A stretch of 64,000 nt of DNA from Proelusimicrobium sp045658545 (lineage in GTDB: Bacteria; Elusimicrobiota; Elusimicrobia; Elusimicrobiales; Elusimicrobiaceae). The notes under the pieces were generated by a model. That model made no database searches. It was given only the letters and a program-made list of their open reading frames with translations, and had not been told where the DNA came from. This document shows positions 42,215-51,154 of this stretch, one piece after another (position 1 is the stretch's first letter; each line of letters begins with the position of its first letter). The translations under genes were made by a program, and so were the position numbers. The stretch lies in contig JAZOVE010000021.1 in assembly GCA_045658545.1 (NCBI GenBank), forward strand, positions 1 through 64,000, in the 5' to 3' direction.

Positions 42215-44263
42215 ATGTTAAACAAATTGTCAATTATTTTTTTACTAATTTTAGCCCCCCTTATCACATGGGGTGCGGAGGTTAATATGTACGACGGTAA
42301 AGGGCACCTACATTTTAATTATAAAGCAAGTGAACTTGCCCCCAGGGAAAAAGCGGCACGTGTTGTCTTGGAAGATTCATTAAACAAAATTGCAAATATC
42401 CCTGCAAATGAAAGAACTTTTGAAAACACTTTGCTTGCTTATGAGGAAGCACTTACTACTTACGGTAAAGCTTTAGGACAAGCAGGGTTTTTGGCCTATG
42501 TTTCTACCGACGAAGATTTAAGAAATGCAGCACTTGAGCAAGCACAAATTATAAGTGCATATATGGTGGAAGTTGCCACAAGGCGCGACATTTATAAAGC
42601 ATTTAAAGAACTTGAAAGTTTAAAACCCGCACTTCCTAAAATTGAAGCAAAAATGCTAAAAGATGCAATGATTGGCTTTAAAAAATCGGGCCTTGCTTTA
42701 GACGATAAAGATTTAGAGAAATTTAAAGAAATCGCAAAACAAGAATCAATAAACGAAATAAACTTTTCAAAAAATATTCGCGAGTATAAAGATTATTTAG
42801 ATGTTACCGAAGAAGAGCTTGAAGGACTACCGGATGACTATAAAAATAAACTTGAGAAAGTTGACGGTAAATACCGCATAACTTTGGACTATCCCGACTA
42901 TGTTCCTTTCATGACAAATGCCGTTAAAGACGAACCGCGCAAAATTTTGGAATATAAATATTCACGCCGCGGCGGTAAAGAAAATGTGAAAATTTTTGAA
43001 GATACTTTAATGTTGCGTTATAAAAGTGCACACTTGCTCGGTTATAAAAATCACGCCGAGAACATCCTTGAAACACGCATGGCAAAAAATGTTAAAACCG
43101 TCAATAATTTCTTAAAAGATTTAGAAAAGAAATTAAAACCGCTTGCTAAAAAAGAACAAAAAGAATTTTTGAAATTGAAAGAAGAACGCACCGGCGTAAA
43201 ATCAAAAGTTTTGCAAATTTGGGAAAGTGCTTATTGGACAAATTTACACAAAAAATTAAACTATGATATTGACTCGGAAATTATAAAAGAATATTTTCAA
43301 ACAGATATTGTAATAAAAAATATGCTTGAAATTTTTGGGAATTTATTCGGAGTAGAATTTAAAGAAGTTAAAATACCTGTTTGGCATGAAAGCGTAAAAA
43401 CTTATGAAGTTACCGACGAGGAAACAAAAAAAGTTCTTGGTTATATTTACATGGATTTGTTTCCGCGCGACGGGAAATATAAACACGCCGCTTGTTTTGA
43501 TTTAGTTGAAGGTAAACTTTTAAAAGACGGCACTTATCAAAAACCGTTTACCGCGATTGTTGCAAATTTAAATCCACCGTCTAAAAATACGCCTTCACTT
43601 TTAAAGCATGGTGAAGTGGAAACCTTGTTCCACGAGTTTGGGCATGCTTTGCATAATGTTTTGACGGAAGCAAAATATTCATCAATTTCCTGCACGGCAG
43701 TAAGCAGAGATTTTGTGGAAGCTCCTTCTCAACTTTTAGAAAATTGGGCATGGGAACCAAGTGTTATAAAACGCATTTCAAAACATTATAAAACAGGTAA
43801 AATTCTAGACGATGAAACCATAAACAAAATGCTTGCTGCAAAAAATCATGCCGCCGCAAATTCTTATTTATGGCAGAATTTTTTAGCACAAATCGATATG
43901 AAATATCACACCTTAACAAAGCCGGCAGATACGACGGCATTGTGGGGAAAATATTCCGTAAAAATAAAACTTACACCGATGACAAAAGGTACATATCGGC
44001 AAGCAAGTTTTGACCACTTAATGGGCGGTTACGACACTGGATATTACAGTTATTTGTGGTCGAAAGTTATTGCACAAGATTTCTTTTCCGAATTTCAAAA
44101 ACACGGTTTGTTTAATAAAGAGATCGGTAAAAAATACCGCAAGAAAATTTTGGCAGTCGGTGGATCTTATGATGAAGAAGAATCGGTGCAAAATTTCTTG
44201 GGCCGCAAAATTTCAAATGAACCTTTCTTAAAAGACATAGGTTTAGCAACTAATCAAAAATAG
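42215..44263 (+). CDS. M3-family zinc metallopeptidase (Dcp/oligopeptidase A-like), exported
   Basis: A 682-residue thimet-type peptidase. The catalytic zinc motif is in ETLFHEFGHALHNVLTEA (HEFGH, third ligand Glu about 25 residues later in RDFVEAPSQLLENW). Surrounding M3A motifs such as GYIYMDLFPRDGKYKHAACF are present. The N-terminus has a signal peptide (MLNKLSIIFLLILAPLITWGA), so the enzyme probably works in the periplasm, where it would cut small peptides, perhaps feeding the POT transporter. Dcp versus oligopeptidase A specificity cannot be settled. The start is at the edge of a TATAAT/TTATAAC-rich region without a Shine-Dalgarno, so the leader is at most a few bases. Confidence 0.92.
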   Translation: MLNKLSIIFLLILAPLITWGAEVNMYDGKGHLHFNYKASELAPREKAARVVLEDSLNKIANIPANERTFENTLLAYEEALTTYGKALGQAGFLAYVSTDEDLRNAALEQAQIISAYMVEVATRRDIYKAFKELESLKPALPKIEAKMLKDAMIGFKKSGLALDDKDLEKFKEIAKQESINEINFSKNIREYKDYLDVTEEELEGLPDDYKNKLEKVDGKYRITLDYPDYVPFMTNAVKDEPRKILEYKYSRRGGKENVKIFEDTLMLRYKSAHLLGYKNHAENILETRMAKNVKTVNNFLKDLEKKLKPLAKKEQKEFLKLKEERTGVKSKVLQIWESAYWTNLHKKLNYDIDSEIIKEYFQTDIVIKNMLEIFGNLFGVEFKEVKIPVWHESVKTYEVTDEETKKVLGYIYMDLFPRDGKYKHAACFDLVEGKLLKDGTYQKPFTAIVANLNPPSKNTPSLLKHGEVETLFHEFGHALHNVLTEAKYSSISCTAVSRDFVEAPSQLLENWAWEPSVIKRISKHYKTGKILDDETINKMLAAKNHAAANSYLWQNFLAQIDMKYHTLTKPADTTALWGKYSVKIKLTPMTKGTYRQASFDHLMGGYDTGYYSYLWSKVIAQDFFSEFQKHGLFNKEIGKKYRKKILAVGGSYDEEESVQNFLGRKISNEPFLKDIGLATNQK

Positions 44264-44297
44264 TTAGTTAAAAATTCTTGTGATTTTTTAAAAGTTT

Positions 44298-44350
44298 CCC
44301 CCCTCTTTTTTGAATTTTCAAATTTGGGGAGGTATTTTTTCCCGGTTTTT
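44298..44350 (+). terminator. Probable terminator after the M3 peptidase
   Basis: CCCCCC pairs with GGGG-A-GG around a loop that itself can fold (TTTGA/TCAAA), followed by TATTTTTT. The stretch from 44351 to 44560 is very AT-rich and holds no gene I can see; TATACT with an upstream TG (44551-44558) may be the promoter of the following leader RNA. Confidence 0.6.
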
Positions 44351-44593
44351 GCGTAAAAATGGTCTTTTTGCGGCAAAATTAGCTCAAATTTTAAGTTTTG
44401 TTTAAATTTAAACAAGTTCTCTGTTTTTTAAAAACAAATTAAAATTTAAGCCCTTTTTATTTGATTTTGATTTTTTACGACGAAGATTTTATAAATTTCA
44501 CACAAAATTAACAAAATTTTTCGATTTTTTACAAAAAACATTTAAAAAATGCTATACTTTAAAAAATGAAGGAGTATTTTAAAATTTTAATGT

Positions 44594-44826
44594 AAGCCGG
44601 CAAACGGCTTAATACAATTTAATCTGTTTTTTAGGGAATCCATACGGATTAGATTTTGCGAAAGCAAAATGATTGCAAAACCTAGGAAACAGTCGTAATA
44701 AAAGCATAAAATAAATGGATTAATTACCCGTTTGTTTTATGCTTAATGTTTGCCGTTCGCAAGAACGGTAAACTACGGCTGTTATACTATGTCTTTTGCA
44801 ATCCATAGTTTATCAGCCGTTTTTTA
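44594..44826 (+). ncRNA. Kissing-loop leader RNA, copy D (upstream of beta-barrel protein)
   Basis: The clearest copy. A hairpin AAGCCG-GCAAA-CGGCTT precedes P1, which pairs CTGTTTTTTAGG (44624-44635) with CCTAGGAAACAG with two G-U pairs. Inside are AATCC-ATAC-GGATT and ATTTTGC-GAAA-GCAAAAT, then X, GATTGCAAAA (44671-44680). Next come AAGCATAAAA / TTTTATGCTT (44702-44744) and TTGCCGTTC-GCAA-GAACGGTAA. P6 pairs CGGCTG...ACTATG with CATAGT...CAGCCG (14 of 16), followed by six T. Its loop carries TTTTGCAATC (44794-44803), the perfect 10-base complement of X. Confidence 0.82.
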
Positions 44827-44879
44827 TTGGTTGAAATAAATTTGTAGAAATACAAAATAAAAAAGAAAGGAGATATAAC

Positions 44880-45491
44880 ATGAAAAAATTGTTGTTAGCA
44901 GTACTATCTATCTATGCTTTATCTATGGTATCTTACGCCGTAGATTTTGGTATAGGTATTAAAGGTGGCATAGGTGAAAATAATCCAAAAGAAATGAAAC
45001 AATATGCCGGTTTCACAAAAAATTCATCTATCTTTTCCTTAGAAGGATTGTTTGAAACAGAAACAAATGGTTCTGACTGGGAAACATTAGGTGTTAATAA
45101 AATAGGTATCAAAATTGGTTATGATTCCTACGGAAAAAATAAAATAAAACAATCTACGTTTACTGCTTCCGAAGATACTTTTTCAATACCAATAACCTTT
45201 TTTGTAAAACAAGATCAAGGAGTAAAAGAATTTAGTTCCTATTTCGGAATAGGAATGTCTTATTTAAAAACGAAAATAAAAGAATCATCTTCTTTTTCTG
45301 GTAATTGGTCTTATAGTGATCATAAATGGTTTTTTCATATTATTGGTGGTTGTGAATATAAAATGACAGAATTTTTATCTCTAGGAATAGAACTAAAATA
45401 TAATATTGATGCAAGATTAAAAGAGAGTGATTTCACCGTGTCTGATCGTTCCGGTTTACAAGGTGCCGGAGTAGTAAGATTCTATTTCTAA
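44880..45491 (+). CDS. Small outer-membrane beta-barrel-like protein
   Basis: A 203-residue secreted protein with signal peptide MKKLLLAVLSIYALSMVSYA and a strong AAGGAG site. The mature part alternates aromatic and hydrophilic residues in probable beta-strands (VDFGIGIKGGIGENNP, KIGIKIGYDSYGKN, FSSYFGIGMSYLKTKIKESS, FFHIIGGCEYKMTEFLSLGI) and ends GAGVVRFYF, with a terminal Phe as in outer-membrane barrels. This resembles the OmpW/OmpA-like 8-stranded porin class, but no specific family is certain. It follows RNA copy D and has its own terminator, so it is a single-gene unit. Confidence 0.7.
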   Translation: MKKLLLAVLSIYALSMVSYAVDFGIGIKGGIGENNPKEMKQYAGFTKNSSIFSLEGLFETETNGSDWETLGVNKIGIKIGYDSYGKNKIKQSTFTASEDTFSIPITFFVKQDQGVKEFSSYFGIGMSYLKTKIKESSSFSGNWSYSDHKWFFHIIGGCEYKMTEFLSLGIELKYNIDARLKESDFTVSDRSGLQGAGVVRFYF

Positions 45492-45512
45492 AACATCCCC
45501 TCTACAACAAAA

Positions 45513-45537
45513 AACCCCGAGGAAACCGGGGTTTTTT
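45513..45537 (+). terminator. Intrinsic terminator after the beta-barrel gene
   Basis: Stem AACCCCG / CGGGGTT with a 7-base loop, followed by TTTT; it separates this gene from convergent parB. Confidence 0.9.
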
Positions 45538-45600
45538 GTGTTTTAAATTTCTTTTTTTGCCAACACCAGCAGAAAAAGAAAAGGGAATATAAGAAACAAA

Positions 45601-46479
45601 CTAAACTAAAGTTTTTAACTTATCACCCAATACATTTAACTCTTCATAAGAGTTAAAATGTAAGGTTAAAGTGCCTTTACCTTTGCCGTTTTCCTTAACT
45701 TCAACCTTGGTGCCAAGTGCCTCTTGTAAGGACTGTTCAAAAGCAACTGTATTGGGATCTTTGCTTTGTTTTGGGGCAGAGGTTTTGCCTTCCAAAATAG
45801 TTCTTGCGGCATTTTCTGCCTGGCGGACAGACATTTTGGAACCGATTATTTTTTTGAATAAAACTGCCCTTTTCCCCTCGTCACCAACCATTAAAAGTGC
45901 GCGGCCGTGACCCTCTGTAATAGTACCGTCTTGCAAAGCATTTTGTATTTCCTCAGAAAGATTAAGCAAACGCAAAGAATTTGATACCGCCGCTTTTGAT
46001 TTGCCGCAATATTCGGCAAGTTCCACTTGGGAAACCAAGAATTTTTGCATCAAATTTTTGTAACCGAGCGCGGTTTCAATGGGGTTTAAGTCCTCCCTTT
46101 GAATATTTTCAATTAAAGCAAGGGCGCAAAGTTGTTTATCGTCAAGTTTGGTATGTACAATACAATCAATTTCTTTAAAGCCCGCCATTTCGCTTGCTCT
46201 GAAGCGGCGTTCGCCGACAACTAATTCATATTTATCAAGACCGGCATCATAAACAACCACTACCGGCTGGGTTAAACCGTGCTGCTTAATTGACTGTGCT
46301 AAATCTTTCAAAGCATCTTCATTAAAATTTTTTCTGGGTTGGTATCTGTTAGGAATGATTTTGTCAATAGAAATCTTTTGAATATTCCTTTTCCCTTCCC
46401 CACCGTTATTAATTTCCTGCTCCATTTCAAAAGAGGAGCCAAGCAAAGCATCTAAACCTTTTCCTAAAGCGTTTCTCAT
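45601..46479 (-). CDS. parB: Chromosome-partitioning protein ParB
   Basis: CTPase and parS-binding partition protein of 292 residues. It has the N-terminal ParB/Srx domain with IIPNRYQPRKNFNEDALKDL (box I) and ELVVGERRFRASE (the CTP-binding GERRxR motif). An HTH centred on VSQVELAEYCGKSKAAVSNSLRL follows, then a C-terminal dimerisation region. It begins 3 bases downstream of parA, with GAGG in the parA end acting as the ribosome site. Two parS-like palindromes sit just ahead of parA, as is typical for chromosomal parABS near the origin. Confidence 0.95.
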   Translation of the reverse strand: MRNALGKGLDALLGSSFEMEQEINNGGEGKRNIQKISIDKIIPNRYQPRKNFNEDALKDLAQSIKQHGLTQPVVVVYDAGLDKYELVVGERRFRASEMAGFKEIDCIVHTKLDDKQLCALALIENIQREDLNPIETALGYKNLMQKFLVSQVELAEYCGKSKAAVSNSLRLLNLSEEIQNALQDGTITEGHGRALLMVGDEGKRAVLFKKIIGSKMSVRQAENAARTILEGKTSAPKQSKDPNTVAFEQSLQEALGTKVEVKENGKGKGTLTLHFNSYEELNVLGDKLKTLV

Positions 46480-46482
46480 AAA

Positions 46483-47316
46483 TTAACCTCCGAAATCAAA
46501 ATCATTATTCTTATTGACAGAGGTTTTAAAAGATTCATAATCCTCTGCTTTCGCACCGCGGCGGACCAAAAATTCTATTGCCAAATCAAGATAAGCGCGC
46601 GCACCGCGGCAAGTTGGCTCATACTCAAATATACTTTGCCCGAAACTCGGTGCTTCCGCCAAACGAATATTGCGCGGTATAGGGTTTGTATATACCTTTG
46701 AACCGAAGAATTTGCTAACATCTTCCTTAACCTGTTTGGAAAGATTCATACGGGTGTCAAACATTGTCAAAATACCGCCGTCTACCTTTAAATTGGGGCT
46801 TAAGAATTGTTTGACTTTGCCGGTTGTATTGATAAAGTTTGCCAAACCTTCCATAGCATAATATTCGCATTGTATAGGGGTTATGACGCTGTCTGCCGCG
46901 ACCAAAGCATTTATTGTAAGCAAACTGAGAGAGGGGGGGCAATCAATAATAATAAAGTTATACATCCTTTTAATAGGGTCAAGGGCTTGTTTTAAGAATT
47001 TTTCCCTTTGTGGGGTATTAACAAGCTCTACTTCAGCACCGGCAAGGTTTTTATTTGCAGGTAAAATATCTAATAATTCATTAGATGTTTGATGTACAAC
47101 TTCTTTGAAAGTAGCGGTTTTTGTTAGGAAATTATAGACAGATTTTTCATCTTCCTTTAAATTAACCCCTAAACCGGAACTTGCATTACTTTGCGGGTCG
47201 AAATCAACTAAAAGAACTTCCTGCCCGAGATAAGCCAAAGCATAAGCCAAATTTACGGAAGTTGTAGTTTTACCGACGCCGCCTTTTTGGTTTGCGACAC
47301 AGACTATTTCACTCAT
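46483..47316 (-). CDS. parA: Chromosome-partitioning ATPase ParA (Soj)
   Basis: Deviant-Walker ATPase of 277 residues that moves ParB-bound origins. It shows the P-loop ANQKGGVGKTTTSVNLAYAL (deviant Walker A, signature Lys), LLVDFDPQSNASSGLG (A' box) and FIIIDCPPSLSLLTINAL (Walker B). No N-terminal HTH is present, which fits a chromosomal (Soj-type) ParA rather than a plasmid one. AAGGAGA precedes the ATG. It is operonic with parB, and its promoter region contains two parS-like sites, suggesting ParB-dependent repression. Confidence 0.95.
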   Translation of the reverse strand: MSEIVCVANQKGGVGKTTTSVNLAYALAYLGQEVLLVDFDPQSNASSGLGVNLKEDEKSVYNFLTKTATFKEVVHQTSNELLDILPANKNLAGAEVELVNTPQREKFLKQALDPIKRMYNFIIIDCPPSLSLLTINALVAADSVITPIQCEYYAMEGLANFINTTGKVKQFLSPNLKVDGGILTMFDTRMNLSKQVKEDVSKFFGSKVYTNPIPRNIRLAEAPSFGQSIFEYEPTCRGARAYLDLAIEFLVRRGAKAEDYESFKTSVNKNNDFDFGG

Positions 47317-47372
47317 AAACTCTCCTTATACAAATATTGTATAATAAATTTTTAAAAGTGTCAAATTATATT

Positions 47373-47390
47373 AGTTTTCACATGAAAACT
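47373..47390. promoter_or_regulatory. parS-like site 1
   Basis: AGTTTTCACATGAAAACT is an inverted repeat close to the conserved parS palindrome (TGTTTCACGTGAAACA), differing mainly in the central CACATG and one half-site base. It lies 57 bases upstream of the parA start. Confidence 0.7.
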
Positions 47391-47410
47391 TTTTAATTTG
47401 CTGAAATTTT

Positions 47411-47426
47411 GATTTCACGTGAAAAC
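47411..47426. promoter_or_regulatory. parS-like site 2
   Basis: The perfect palindrome TTTCACGTGAAA lies in this 16-mer and matches the parS core exactly. It lies between parA and the end of lepB. Confidence 0.85.
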
Positions 47427-48395
47427 TTATTTTATAATTCTAAATCTGTTTAAGGGCCAATGTAAGAGCCATGCCTTACCTTTAATATTTTCTTTAGGAA
47501 CAGGGCCCCAAAAGCGGGAATCGCAAGAAAAGTCCCTATTGTCGCCCATAGCGAAATATTGACCTTCTGGCACTATTACCGGGCCAAAACTGTCCCTTAA
47601 AGAAATACCGAAATATTTTTCTAATTTGCGATCTTCCCATGACTTTTGATATTCTTGTTCAGTCAAAGGATTTTCAATATCTATCTTATCGTGTTCGGCA
47701 AAAATAGCATATTCTTGGAGGGGGAGTTCTTTATCATTTATGTATACTGTCTGATCTTTTACTTCCACTTTTTCACCGGGTAGGGCAATAACTCTTTTAA
47801 CAAAGTCCCTGCCGTATTGCGGTTCGCCGCAATTTGATTGTTCCCTATCTTCTGCCGGAAATCTAAAGATGATAATATCTCCCCTTTGTATCTCGTTGAA
47901 ATTAACAAAATTTTCTTTTACAAAAGGCAAGCGCATACCGTAATATGCCTTATTTACAAAAAGATTATCACCTTCAAGTAAAGTATTTCTCATTGAAGCG
48001 GACGGAATTCTAAACGCCTGTAAGAAAAAGAACATGACTATTGATGCAAAAAAAGCGGCAAAATATATTGTTTGCGCCCAGTCTAAATTGAAGGCAATAA
48101 TTTTATCTTTTGCCTGTTTATCGGCTTTTTTTGCTTTTATATAGTTAAAACAAATATAACCTAAAGTAATTAGTAGAATTAAAGAAAATGTGCCTTTTGA
48201 AAGCCCGAAAGTTGCCCCGTTTGATGCCATAAAATTCAAAATATAAAATACCAAAATGCCGGCAATTAAGGCAAAAGACGAGTTCCACAAAGCAAATTTA
48301 AAATTATTTTCAAAATGATTTTTTTTGATAAAATATTTTGATATTCTATCGAAGGCAAAAGCCACAACTGCGGTTATAAATAAATGCTGTTCCAT
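47427..48395 (-). CDS. lepB: Signal peptidase I with extra N-terminal membrane segments
   Basis: Serine-Lys protease removing signal peptides from exported proteins. The catalytic parts are clear: Ser in FRIPSASMRNTLLEGD, Lys in GRDFVKRVIALPGEKV, and box E MGDNRDFSCDSRFWG. At 322 residues the protein has about four hydrophobic spans before the catalytic domain (residues 1-150), more than the two of E. coli LepB; such N-terminal additions occur in several phyla. A TGTTATAAT -10 lies 6 bases upstream of the ATG, suggesting a leaderless mRNA. It sits between the parAB locus and dnaA. Confidence 0.93.
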   Translation of the reverse strand: MEQHLFITAVVAFAFDRISKYFIKKNHFENNFKFALWNSSFALIAGILVFYILNFMASNGATFGLSKGTFSLILLITLGYICFNYIKAKKADKQAKDKIIAFNLDWAQTIYFAAFFASIVMFFFLQAFRIPSASMRNTLLEGDNLFVNKAYYGMRLPFVKENFVNFNEIQRGDIIIFRFPAEDREQSNCGEPQYGRDFVKRVIALPGEKVEVKDQTVYINDKELPLQEYAIFAEHDKIDIENPLTEQEYQKSWEDRKLEKYFGISLRDSFGPVIVPEGQYFAMGDNRDFSCDSRFWGPVPKENIKGKAWLLHWPLNRFRIIK

Positions 48396-48410
48396 TTAAA
48401 TATTATAACA
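48396..48410 (-). promoter_or_regulatory. Extended -10 of lepB, predicting a leaderless mRNA
   Basis: On the minus strand TGTTATAAT is followed by 6 bases (ATTTAA) and the start codon; no Shine-Dalgarno. Confidence 0.6.
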
Positions 48411-48423
48411 TTTATTACGGTAT

Positions 48424-48432
48424 TTATACACA
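48424..48432 (+). promoter_or_regulatory. DnaA-box-like site upstream of dnaA
   Basis: TTATACACA differs from the consensus DnaA box TTATCCACA at one base. The surrounding lepB-dnaA gap is AT-rich. Confidence 0.5.
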
Positions 48433-48542
48433 ATTTTTATAATTTTGGATAATTTTATAAAAAACTGTACTTTTTGCTAAAAAACTGCTAAAATTAAACT
48501 ATATTTGATTTTTACATCAAAACCATATATAAGGTGCGGAAA

Positions 48543-49901
48543 GTGGAAAACAACGATATAAACGAAATTTGGGCGAAATTGCTGGAAAAGTTAGAAATAA
48601 CTTTGGGGAAAGACACTTGCGATATGTGGCTCAAACCCATGAAAATCGCGGAATTTAATGAAGGTGTTTTTAAACTTGAAGTTCCAAATGATGCCTGGCT
48701 CAAAACAATCAAAGACCGCTATGAAACACCTATTTTGCACGCTTTAACGGAAATTACAAATTTCCCTTGCACAGTTGATTATATCATCCAAAAACAGGAA
48801 GAACCGCAGGTCTTCAAAGCACCGCCGATAGTTATTCATCAAAATTACGGCAGGCAAACTTCAAGGGAAGAATCTAAACTTGACCCTCATTATACTTTTG
48901 AAGGTTTTATTGAAGGCCCTTCAAACCGTTTTGCTTATAAAGCATCTGAAGCAGTCGTCAAAAAAATCGGTAACCGCGCAAATAACCCTTTTGTAATTTT
49001 CAGTGCGCCGGGGCTTGGTAAAACACATCTTCTACACGCTATCGGTAATGAACTTTTAAAAAATAATCCTTATGCAAAAGTTTTATATATGTCGGGTGAA
49101 GATTTTTTTACACAATGTATAGACCATATGGCAAAAAAATCAACAACCCCTTTCCATAAACAATACGAAAATATTGATTGTTTACTTATTGACGATATAC
49201 AATTTTTAGTCGGCAAAAACCGTTCGGAAGAAGAATTTTTCTATACCTTTAATTCCTTATTTAACAATCAAAAACAAATTGTTTTAACTTGCGATAAAAC
49301 ACCAAACCAGCTTGATTTCAGCGAACGTTTATCTTCCCGTCTTTTAAGCGGAATTTCAGCCGAAATTAAAAGGCCGGATCTTGAAACAAGAATTGCAATT
49401 TTACGTCATAAAAGAGATGTAAATAATTATGATATTTCAGATGATGTTTTGTCTTTTATAGCGCAAGGTGTACAGGCAAATATTAGGGAACTTGAAGGTT
49501 GTTTATATCGCCTTACTGCTTTTGCAAGTATACACGGTGTAACCGCAACGGTTAATATTGCAAAAGAAGTTCTTGCCGATATTATAAATTTAGACCAACA
49601 AAAATATAATATAAGTATCAATAAAATAAAACAAGTTGTGTGTAAACATTTTAAAGTCAATTTAGAGGACTTAAATTCTAAAAAGAAAAATAATTCTATT
49701 GCTTGGCCGCGGCAAATTGCCATGTACCTTGCTACGGAATTAACATCTTTATCTTTACCTGAAATTGGGAGGGAATTTAATAGGGACCACACTACAATTA
49801 TTCACGCTAAAGAAAAGGTAAAAGAAGAAATTAAAAATAATACCTTTTTCATCCCTGTTATTAACTTGATAACAGAGGAAATAAAAGCTGGGGATAATTA
49901 A
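48543..49901 (+). CDS. dnaA: Chromosomal replication initiator DnaA
   Basis: Origin-binding AAA+ initiator. The GTG at 48543 is chosen, giving MENNDINEIWAKLLEKLE and 452 residues, because AAGG lies 8 bases ahead; a GTG at 48534 is the alternative. Domains: I (about 1-80), short II, III with Walker A FSAPGLGKTHLLHAIG, Walker B CLLIDDIQFL, sensor 1 and sensor 2, and IV with the DnaA signature GREFNRDHTTIIHAKEKV. This is the full, normal DnaA, unlike the large DnaA-like protein at 31.8 kb. An extended -10, TGCTAAAAT, lies about 50 bases upstream (48487-48495). Confidence 0.97.
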   Translation: MENNDINEIWAKLLEKLEITLGKDTCDMWLKPMKIAEFNEGVFKLEVPNDAWLKTIKDRYETPILHALTEITNFPCTVDYIIQKQEEPQVFKAPPIVIHQNYGRQTSREESKLDPHYTFEGFIEGPSNRFAYKASEAVVKKIGNRANNPFVIFSAPGLGKTHLLHAIGNELLKNNPYAKVLYMSGEDFFTQCIDHMAKKSTTPFHKQYENIDCLLIDDIQFLVGKNRSEEEFFYTFNSLFNNQKQIVLTCDKTPNQLDFSERLSSRLLSGISAEIKRPDLETRIAILRHKRDVNNYDISDDVLSFIAQGVQANIRELEGCLYRLTAFASIHGVTATVNIAKEVLADIINLDQQKYNISINKIKQVVCKHFKVNLEDLNSKKKNNSIAWPRQIAMYLATELTSLSLPEIGREFNRDHTTIIHAKEKVKEEIKNNTFFIPVINLITEEIKAGDN

Positions 49902-49928
49902 ATATTTTTTGTGTATAAATTTTTTATT

Positions 49929-50008
49929 TGTGGATATTGTGGATGAATTTTAAAATCTATTAACAAATTATAAAATAAATTTGTATAGGAAATTAACATT
50001 TATCCACT
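49929..50008. other. Probable oriC: DnaA-box cluster between dnaA and dnaN
   Basis: Three near-consensus boxes: TGTGGATAT (49929-49937) and TGTGGATGA (49938-49946) abut each other on the minus orientation, and TTATCCACT (50000-50008) is on plus. Between them is an AT-rich stretch suitable for unwinding. The gap of 143 bases has no gene. Confidence 0.7.
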
Positions 50009-50044
50009 AAATTCACAGAACAATATAATAATAAGGATAATAAT

Positions 50045-51154
50045 ATGAAAATTAATATTACTAAAGAAAAATTCTCTGAAGGCATACAAATTATACAATC
50101 GTCAGTTGGCGGCAGAACAACTTTACCTATATTATTTAACTTCTTAATAGAAGCCCAAGACGGTACTATTAAATTAACCCGTACTGATATGGAAATGGCT
50201 ATTATTCATACTTTTAAAGCCGAAGTTATTGAAAATGGTTCATTAACAGTACCTTTAAAAGATCTTTCAGATATATTAAAAAATTTACCCTCAGGTAAAG
50301 AAATTGTTTTGGAAAGTGATGAAGATAATAAATTACATATTAAAAGCGGTCGCTCAAAATTTTGGCTTATAGGTACACCTAAATCAGAATATCCTATTAT
50401 TCCGGAAATTGAAAAAAATGAGGCCTTTTCAATTAAGGCATTAAAGTTAAAGGAAATGATAGAAAAAACAATATTTTCCGCTTCTACACAAGAAACACGT
50501 TATGTTTTAAACGGTTTACTTTGGAATAATACTAAAGAAAAATTTGAAGTAGTTTCAACTGACGGCCGCCGTTTGGCTTTATGTTTAAACCCTGTTTTAG
50601 AAGGTGTTAAAGAATTTAAAATTATTGTTCCGAGCAAAATTTTAAATGAGGTCTTAAAACTTACCGGTTTAAATAAATTTAAAGAAGATGAAACGGTAGA
50701 TGTTACAACTTCAGCAAATCAAATAAGTTTTAAAATAAAAGATACGGTTTTAATTTCCCGCTTAATAGAAGGTAATTTCCCAAACTACGAACAAGTTATA
50801 CCCGCAAAAAAGAATATTACCTTTTTGGCTGAAACTTCAAATATTTTATCTTCCACAAAAAGCGCCGGTGTTTGTGCCGGTGATTTAGGCGGAACAGTAA
50901 AATATCAATTAACTGAAAATAATATTTTAATTACGGCAAATTCTTCAAAAATGTCCTTTTCAGATGAAGTTAAAGTTAATTATAGCGGCGAAGATTTTGA
51001 AACTTCTTTTAACCCGCAATATTTAATAGATGTATTAAAAAATATTGATACGGATAAAGTTAATTTTTCCTTTGTAAATGCTACACAACCCGTATTAATA
51101 GAACCGGAAGGTAATACAAATTATAAATATATTATTATGCCTGTAAGGGTTTAA
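50045..51154 (+). CDS. dnaN: DNA polymerase III beta sliding clamp
   Basis: Ring-shaped processivity factor. The 369-residue product shows the three-domain beta-clamp pattern: N-terminal MKINITKEKFSEGIQIIQSS, domain II with ETRYVLNGLLWNNT and STDGRRLALC, and the C-terminal hydrophobic-cleft end YIIMPVRV. AAGG-like sequence precedes the ATG. It ends one base before the DciA gene. The standard dnaA-dnaN order supports an origin-proximal locus; recF, its usual neighbour, is missing. Confidence 0.97.
   Translation: MKINITKEKFSEGIQIIQSSVGGRTTLPILFNFLIEAQDGTIKLTRTDMEMAIIHTFKAEVIENGSLTVPLKDLSDILKNLPSGKEIVLESDEDNKLHIKSGRSKFWLIGTPKSEYPIIPEIEKNEAFSIKALKLKEMIEKTIFSASTQETRYVLNGLLWNNTKEKFEVVSTDGRRLALCLNPVLEGVKEFKIIVPSKILNEVLKLTGLNKFKEDETVDVTTSANQISFKIKDTVLISRLIEGNFPNYEQVIPAKKNITFLAETSNILSSTKSAGVCAGDLGGTVKYQLTENNILITANSSKMSFSDEVKVNYSGEDFETSFNPQYLIDVLKNIDTDKVNFSFVNATQPVLIEPEGNTNYKYIIMPVRV

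Noticed and set aside
44351..44560. A gene or repeat in the AT-rich gap after the M3 peptidase
   Set aside because: No open frame with a ribosome site and no internal repeat beyond simple A/T runs.
12342..44826. Explaining the four RNAs as integron attC sites, T-boxes, c-di-GMP (GEMM) riboswitches or IscB/TnpB guide RNAs
   Set aside because: No integrase, nuclease or transposase is adjacent, the T-box and GEMM consensus strings are absent, and the copies lie in 5' leaders with T-runs before ribosome sites.
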